Assembly (NCBI GenBank): GCA_965368585.1
Contig: CBDUNM010000052.1
Coordinates: 1 to 27,974, forward strand
DNA length: 27,974 nt
Source: JARRQB01 sp965368585
Lineage (GTDB): Bacteria > Pseudomonadota > Gammaproteobacteria > Chromatiales > Chromatiaceae
Direction of reading: 5' to 3'
The notes beneath the pieces were generated by a model. It was not told where the DNA came from and searched no databases. It saw nothing but the letters and a program-made list of their open reading frames with translations. Positions 24,161 through 27,974 of the stretch are shown here, in pieces (the stretch's first letter is position 1; the number at the start of each line of letters is the position of its first letter). The position numbers and the translations under genes are program-made.

Positions 24161-25765
24161 GTGGAATCCATATTACTGGCTATCGATCCGCGGGATCCGC
24201 TGTGGATCGCGATTGCCTTCGTCTGCGGATTGGCGGTCAAACTGGTCGGCCTGCCGCCCCTGGTCGGCTTTCTGGTCGCCGGATTTCTGCTCAACGCGGT
24301 CGGCGCGGAAGGCGGTGAGTTCCTGCGCGCGACCGCCGATCTCGGCGTTACCTTGCTGTTGTTCACCATCGGGCTGAAACTCAAGCTGCAATCGCTGGCG
24401 CGGCCCGAGGTGTGTGGGGTTGCCATGATCCACATGGTGTCGGTCGTCGCGCTGCTGGCGGTGTTGGTATTGGCGTTCGCCGCACTGGGCCTGCCACTGT
24501 TCAGCGGCAGCGATCTCGTCACGGCACTCCTGATCGGCTTCGCCCTTTCTTTCTCCAGCACCGTGTTCGCAGTCAAGATTCTGGACGAACTCGGCGCGAC
24601 CGCGTCGCGCCACGGCCGCACCGCAATCGGCGTGTTGATCGTGCAGGACATCGCGGCAGTCGCGTTTCTGGCCGCCTCGACGGGGAAGCTCCCTTCACCC
24701 TGGGCGCTCGCATTGTTGGCGCTGATTCCTTTGCGCCATCTGTTGCAACGGGTACTGATTCACACCGGTCACGGCGAGCTGCTGATACTGTACGGGATCG
24801 TGCTGGCCATCGGCGGCGCGGACCTGTTCGAACTGGTGGGTATGAAGGGTGACCTGGGGGCGCTGGTGGCCGGCATGCTTCTGGCCAATCACAGTAAGGC
24901 CAGCGAACTGGCCAAGGGATTGCTGGGCTTCAAGGATTTATTTCTGGTGGGATTCTTTCTTAGCGTCGGCATGACCGCCCTGCCGGGATGGACGGAACTC
25001 CTGGTTGCGGTACTGCTCATCGCCTTCCTGCCGCTCAAGGTAGCGCTGTATCTCGGGTTGTTCGCCGCTTTCAAGCTGCGGGCGCGTAACGCCTGGCGGG
25101 CATCGCTGAATCTCGCCAATTACAGCGAGTTCGGGCTGATCGTCGGTACCATAGCCGCCGCGGCCGGCTGGCTGCCCAAAGAGTGGTTAGCGGTGTTGGC
25201 CATTACGCTGTCGATTTCGTTCACGCTAGCGGCACCCGCCGCGGCGGCCGGTGATCGTCTTTACGGCCGGTGGCGGCCGCGCATCAAGCGCATCGAACGC
25301 GCGCAACGCTTGCCAGGCGACGAGGACTTCAGGGTCGGCGATATCGACGTGATGCTGTTCGGTATGGGTCGCGTCGGCAGCGCCGTGTACGACGCCGTGG
25401 CACAGGAGTTTCCTGACCGCGTGCTGGGCGTGGACATGGACGAACTGAAAGTCAGCAATCACCGCAGCGAGGGACGGAAAGCGGTGCTGGGCGACGGCAC
25501 CAACCCGGATTTCTGGTCGCGGGCGCCGGGGCTCGCGCACCGGCTGCAGTGGGTCTTGCTGGCCTTGCCCTCTCACCAGGCCAATTTGGCGGTGGCGGAG
25601 CGACTGCGTGAATTGGGCTTCAAGGGGCGTATCGCCGCCACGACGAAATACCCCGACGAAGCCGCGGAACTGGAGCGCCTGGGTGTGGAGTTTGCGTTCA
25701 ACATCTATGCCGAGGCCGGCACGGGCTTCGCAAACGATTTGCGCCGCCGGTTCGCCGGCGCCTGA
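24161..25765 (+). CDS. CPA2-family cation/H+ antiporter with RCK domain
   Basis: The 534-residue inner-membrane protein has about 11-12 hydrophobic segments (residues 10-365; family motifs LVGFLVAGFLLNA, LLLFTIGLKL, SFSSTVFAVKILDELG and GVLIVQDIAAVAFL). A C-terminal RCK/TrkA-N domain (about 393-525, GMGRVGSAVYD) contains DGTNPDFW. It is shorter than the KefC-type protein at 8533-10524 and has no TrkA-C module, so it belongs to a different CPA2 branch. It should exchange K+ or Na+ for H+. The GTG at 24161 has TGAGG at a suitable distance. It is monocistronic as far as can be seen; the next gene begins 140 bases later. Confidence 0.88.
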   Translation: MESILLAIDPRDPLWIAIAFVCGLAVKLVGLPPLVGFLVAGFLLNAVGAEGGEFLRATADLGVTLLLFTIGLKLKLQSLARPEVCGVAMIHMVSVVALLAVLVLAFAALGLPLFSGSDLVTALLIGFALSFSSTVFAVKILDELGATASRHGRTAIGVLIVQDIAAVAFLAASTGKLPSPWALALLALIPLRHLLQRVLIHTGHGELLILYGIVLAIGGADLFELVGMKGDLGALVAGMLLANHSKASELAKGLLGFKDLFLVGFFLSVGMTALPGWTELLVAVLLIAFLPLKVALYLGLFAAFKLRARNAWRASLNLANYSEFGLIVGTIAAAAGWLPKEWLAVLAITLSISFTLAAPAAAAGDRLYGRWRPRIKRIERAQRLPGDEDFRVGDIDVMLFGMGRVGSAVYDAVAQEFPDRVLGVDMDELKVSNHRSEGRKAVLGDGTNPDFWSRAPGLAHRLQWVLLALPSHQANLAVAERLRELGFKGRIAATTKYPDEAAELERLGVEFAFNIYAEAGTGFANDLRRRFAGA

Positions 25766-25905
25766 CACATAGGCGTCGGGCGGCCAAGGGTTATGCGACG
25801 GTCGGCATTGCGATTCTGGTCAGGGAAGAAGATTATCCCGAACATACCATCGACGTTCCGGAGCGTAGCCCCGCCGACCAGGCTTGGTGTATGAGGAGTT
25901 GGACA

Positions 25906-27720
25906 ATGATGATGTGGCGAAGATACGGCGCGGTTGTGACCGTTGTTTTGGGTTTGAGTTATTTCGTGTGCTCGCCGACGAGGGGGCAGCCTGCGAGCCT
26001 GGCAGCGCCGGAGGCTGAACCGGCGAGCGAGGCTGGTTTTGTTGAAACCCCCGCCGATATAGCGGCGGTCAAACAGGATGAACCGACTCCCGAGCAGATC
26101 GCCATCTACATTCCGCTTGGCGGCGAACTCGCGGCGGACAGTGCACGCGTTCGCTTTCGGCGCAAGGGAACCACCGCCTGGCAGCTGGCTCATCCGCTCT
26201 ATCGTATCCGCCCGGAATGGAATGCGGGCGGCGCCCCCGTGCCACCTGTTGCGGCGTTGGCCGGTACCCTGTTCGACCTCGAACCGGGAACTACTTACGA
26301 GATCGAAATCGACCTGGTGGGCGACGCTCCAAGGCGCTTCCGGCGCGTCATGGCAACACGCGCCCTGCCGCCACCGGCAGGACGGAAAACACACAGCGTC
26401 GAACCCACGGACGATCTACAGGCCGCATTCGACAAGCTCGCCGCTGGGGATGTGCTCGAACTCGCCAACGGCACCTATCAAGTAGAAGGTTTGCAGTTCA
26501 GGGCTTCCGGAAGCGCGCGCCGCCCGATCTATGTCAGGGGGGCATCGCGCGAAGGCGTGGTCATCAAGAACGCCACAGGCATCATTTTGCAGATTGTCGC
26601 GGCATCACACGTGATCTTCGAGAATCTCACCCTGGAGGGCTCGGGCAAAGATAGCGGCACCAAGGCCAAATCGATAGGCGTGTCCTTTTGGAGCGACGGA
26701 AAATATTCGCACGTGACCTTTCGCCAGCTCGCGATCAGGGGCGTCGACATGGGCATCGTCGGCTGGGCTCCGCTGCGCGCAGTACTGGTTTACGACAACG
26801 AACTGAAGGGCAACAACCCATGGACAAGGCCGTTTATAGACACCAACCTGACGTGGAACGATGATGGTCTGCGCCTGCCGGGCGAGGGCAACTGCGGCTT
26901 TAACAACACGCTGTACGGCTTCGGCGACAGTGTTGCGGTGAAAAACGGTGTCTTCTCGGCGGCGGTATATTTCTATCGTAATCTGATCTTAGCCAGCGGC
27001 GACGATGCCTTCGAAGGCGACTTCGCGACACGCAACATCGGTTTCTATGACAACTATATCCGCAACGCCGCGACTTTTTTTTCCATCGATCCCCTGTGGG
27101 GCGGGCCGCTCTACAGTTTCCGCAATATCGTCATCAATACCGTGCGCGGTCCGTTCAAGTGGAATGACACCGGCAGCGGCTTCCTCGTCTACAACAACAC
27201 GATCCTGCGCACCAAGGGGGATCGGGAATGGGCGTTCGTCCAGTTCAACAACGGTGCGCTGCGCGGCTGGAGCTACCGGAACAACCTGCTGCACTCCGTG
27301 GGCGGCAGCGACAAGCTCATGGCGCTGGAATCCGCCGGCAACGATCCGGTCGATTTCACGCACAATGCGTGGTACCCGGACGGGGCGATCTGGTGGACTG
27401 CCAGCGGCGGCTCATTTTCGTCTTTGCTGGGCGCCAAACTCGGCCTTGCGCCAACTTCGCCTTTATTCGGCGATTCGCCCCGGCGGCACGACGATGACGT
27501 CCTGATGAGGGCGAGGCCGTTCGTCGAGCCGGCGCCCCTGGGTCCCGACTACTCGACCGAAGTCAAGTCCTTCTATATACCCACCCCGCGCGACTCGGCC
27601 GCGATCAAACACGCAGGCGTCGAGATCCCGGGCATTACAGACGGTTTCACCGGCCGTGCCCCCGACATCGGAGCAGTCATCGAAGGTCGCCCGCAACCCG
27701 TATGGGGCGCTAGCTGGTAG
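25906..27720 (+). CDS. exported FN3-like/right-handed parallel beta-helix protein
   Basis: The 604-residue protein has a signal peptide (basic RR, then AVVTVVLGLSYFVCS), a Pro/Glu/Ala-rich linker and an FN3-like beta domain (about 50-155, LFDLEPGTTYEIEIDLVG). A right-handed beta-helix follows (about 165-480) with repeated turns such as LELANGTYQVEGLQF, HVIFENLTLEG, GFYDNYIRN, FRNIVINT and VYNNTIL. The end DIGAVIEGRP recalls the DIGA-E closing of many such proteins. Relatives include polysaccharide lyases and epimerases (for example chondroitinase B-like), but no catalytic set was identified. ATG 25906 is preferred over 25891 because GAGGAG lies seven bases before it. It may act on an exopolysaccharide. 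Confidence 0.8.
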   Translation: MMMWRRYGAVVTVVLGLSYFVCSPTRGQPASLAAPEAEPASEAGFVETPADIAAVKQDEPTPEQIAIYIPLGGELAADSARVRFRRKGTTAWQLAHPLYRIRPEWNAGGAPVPPVAALAGTLFDLEPGTTYEIEIDLVGDAPRRFRRVMATRALPPPAGRKTHSVEPTDDLQAAFDKLAAGDVLELANGTYQVEGLQFRASGSARRPIYVRGASREGVVIKNATGIILQIVAASHVIFENLTLEGSGKDSGTKAKSIGVSFWSDGKYSHVTFRQLAIRGVDMGIVGWAPLRAVLVYDNELKGNNPWTRPFIDTNLTWNDDGLRLPGEGNCGFNNTLYGFGDSVAVKNGVFSAAVYFYRNLILASGDDAFEGDFATRNIGFYDNYIRNAATFFSIDPLWGGPLYSFRNIVINTVRGPFKWNDTGSGFLVYNNTILRTKGDREWAFVQFNNGALRGWSYRNNLLHSVGGSDKLMALESAGNDPVDFTHNAWYPDGAIWWTASGGSFSSLLGAKLGLAPTSPLFGDSPRRHDDDVLMRARPFVEPAPLGPDYSTEVKSFYIPTPRDSAAIKHAGVEIPGITDGFTGRAPDIGAVIEGRPQPVWGASW

Positions 27721-27799
27721 ACGAGCGTCGTTCAGAATAGCGATTGTTGGAAATCGGCAGCTAATCGGATCTAAATGTTCGGCACCACACAACATAATT

Positions 27800-27818
27800 G
27801 ACGAGTCTAATGCTCGTC
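27800..27818. repeat. inverted repeat GACGAG-N7-CTCGTC
   Basis: The two six-base arms are perfect. The repeat overlaps a possible -35 (TTGACG, 27798-27803) that is followed 17 bases later by a weak -10 (TACAGA). A second -10-like TATAAT at 27858-27863 has no -35 partner. The stretch 27821-27870 has only 12 G+C in 50 bases. The arrangement suits a regulated promoter for the gene at 27884. Confidence 0.35.
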
Positions 27819-27883
27819 GGTACAGAGTCGAAATAGAGATAATTGAAATATTTTCTTTATAATCATTCTGATAGGGCATTCTC

Positions 27884-27974
27884 ATGGCGCCATCAGGTCA
27901 GTCTGGCACGCCTGCTGCGTTAGTTAACACCGAGCGCGCAAGCGACGACTTCAAACCTGAACTGCAACCCACTG
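27884..27974 (+). CDS. 5' end of an unidentified gene (partial)
   Basis: An ATG at 27884 opens a frame of 30 codons that runs off the right edge. AGGG is placed about 8 bases upstream and a promoter-like AT-rich stretch stands before it. The encoded start (MAPSGQSGTPAALVNTERAS) is polar and low-complexity, and no family is recognised. Third-position GC is about half, lower than in neighbouring genes, in line with the AT-rich upstream DNA. Confidence 0.4.
   Translation, partial: MAPSGQSGTPAALVNTERASDDFKPELQPT

Noticed and set aside
27858..27863. perfect TATAAT as a promoter -10
   Set aside because: No -35 hexamer at 16-18 bases upstream; kept only as a remark on the AT-rich region.

Overview
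The window is a high-GC chromosomal stretch of a Gammaproteobacterium-like organism. The gene set (an Mla-type lipid-transport operon, a CusBA copper efflux pair, a KefC/YbaL-type antiporter, a YafJ-type amidotransferase, a GGDEF-EAL protein and an HDOD protein) and the ends of the HMA and cusB genes suggest an environmental, possibly sulfur-oxidising or Chromatiales-like lineage. That placement is inference. I saw no rRNA, tRNA, CRISPR array, insertion sequence or phage gene.

Layout. 1-1.6 kb: a possible gene tail, a structured leader and metY (O-acetylhomoserine sulfhydrylase). 1.7-4.9 kb: a leftward ATP-grasp ligase, divergent from a soluble PAS-PAS hybrid histidine kinase. 4.9-8.5 kb: a leftward, tightly overlapping operon for a Mla/MCE lipid transporter (STAS-permease, ATPase, MCE protein, auxiliary lipoprotein), preceded on the same strand by a KefC-type K+/H+ antiporter (8.5-10.5 kb). 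10.7-14.1 kb: a large membrane Cache-HAMP-PAS-PAS-GGDEF-EAL protein. 14.1-14.6 kb: a 460-base gap with an AT-rich core. 14.6-19.8 kb: a copper/silver efflux cluster (CopL-like small protein, CusB, CusA). 19.8-22.0 kb: leftward HDOD-domain and class II amidotransferase genes. 22.4-23.9 kb: a small HMA metal-binding protein, then a leftward pair (gamma-glutamylcyclotransferase-like, cold-shock/DUF1294). 24.2-25.8 kb: a second CPA2 antiporter. 25.9-27.7 kb: an exported beta-helix protein, followed by an AT-rich promoter-like stretch and the start of a gene that runs off the window.

The most interesting element is in the 14.1-14.6 kb gap. On the minus strand a near-perfect sigma-54 -24/-12 element lies about 125 nt before a hairpin with a seven-T tract, with no leftward gene between them. 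The predicted transcript folds into three stem-loops, and the middle one displays a CCUCC (anti-Shine-Dalgarno) loop. Upstream lie a roughly 24% GC tract, a 17-base-period direct repeat and an inverted repeat, which could be an activator region. I propose an uncharacterised sigma-54-dependent small RNA. Second in interest is the folded leader before metY.

Several starts differ from the longest open frame because of ribosome-binding sites or catalytic residues. The clearest is the amidotransferase, whose GTG start sits directly before the catalytic cysteine.
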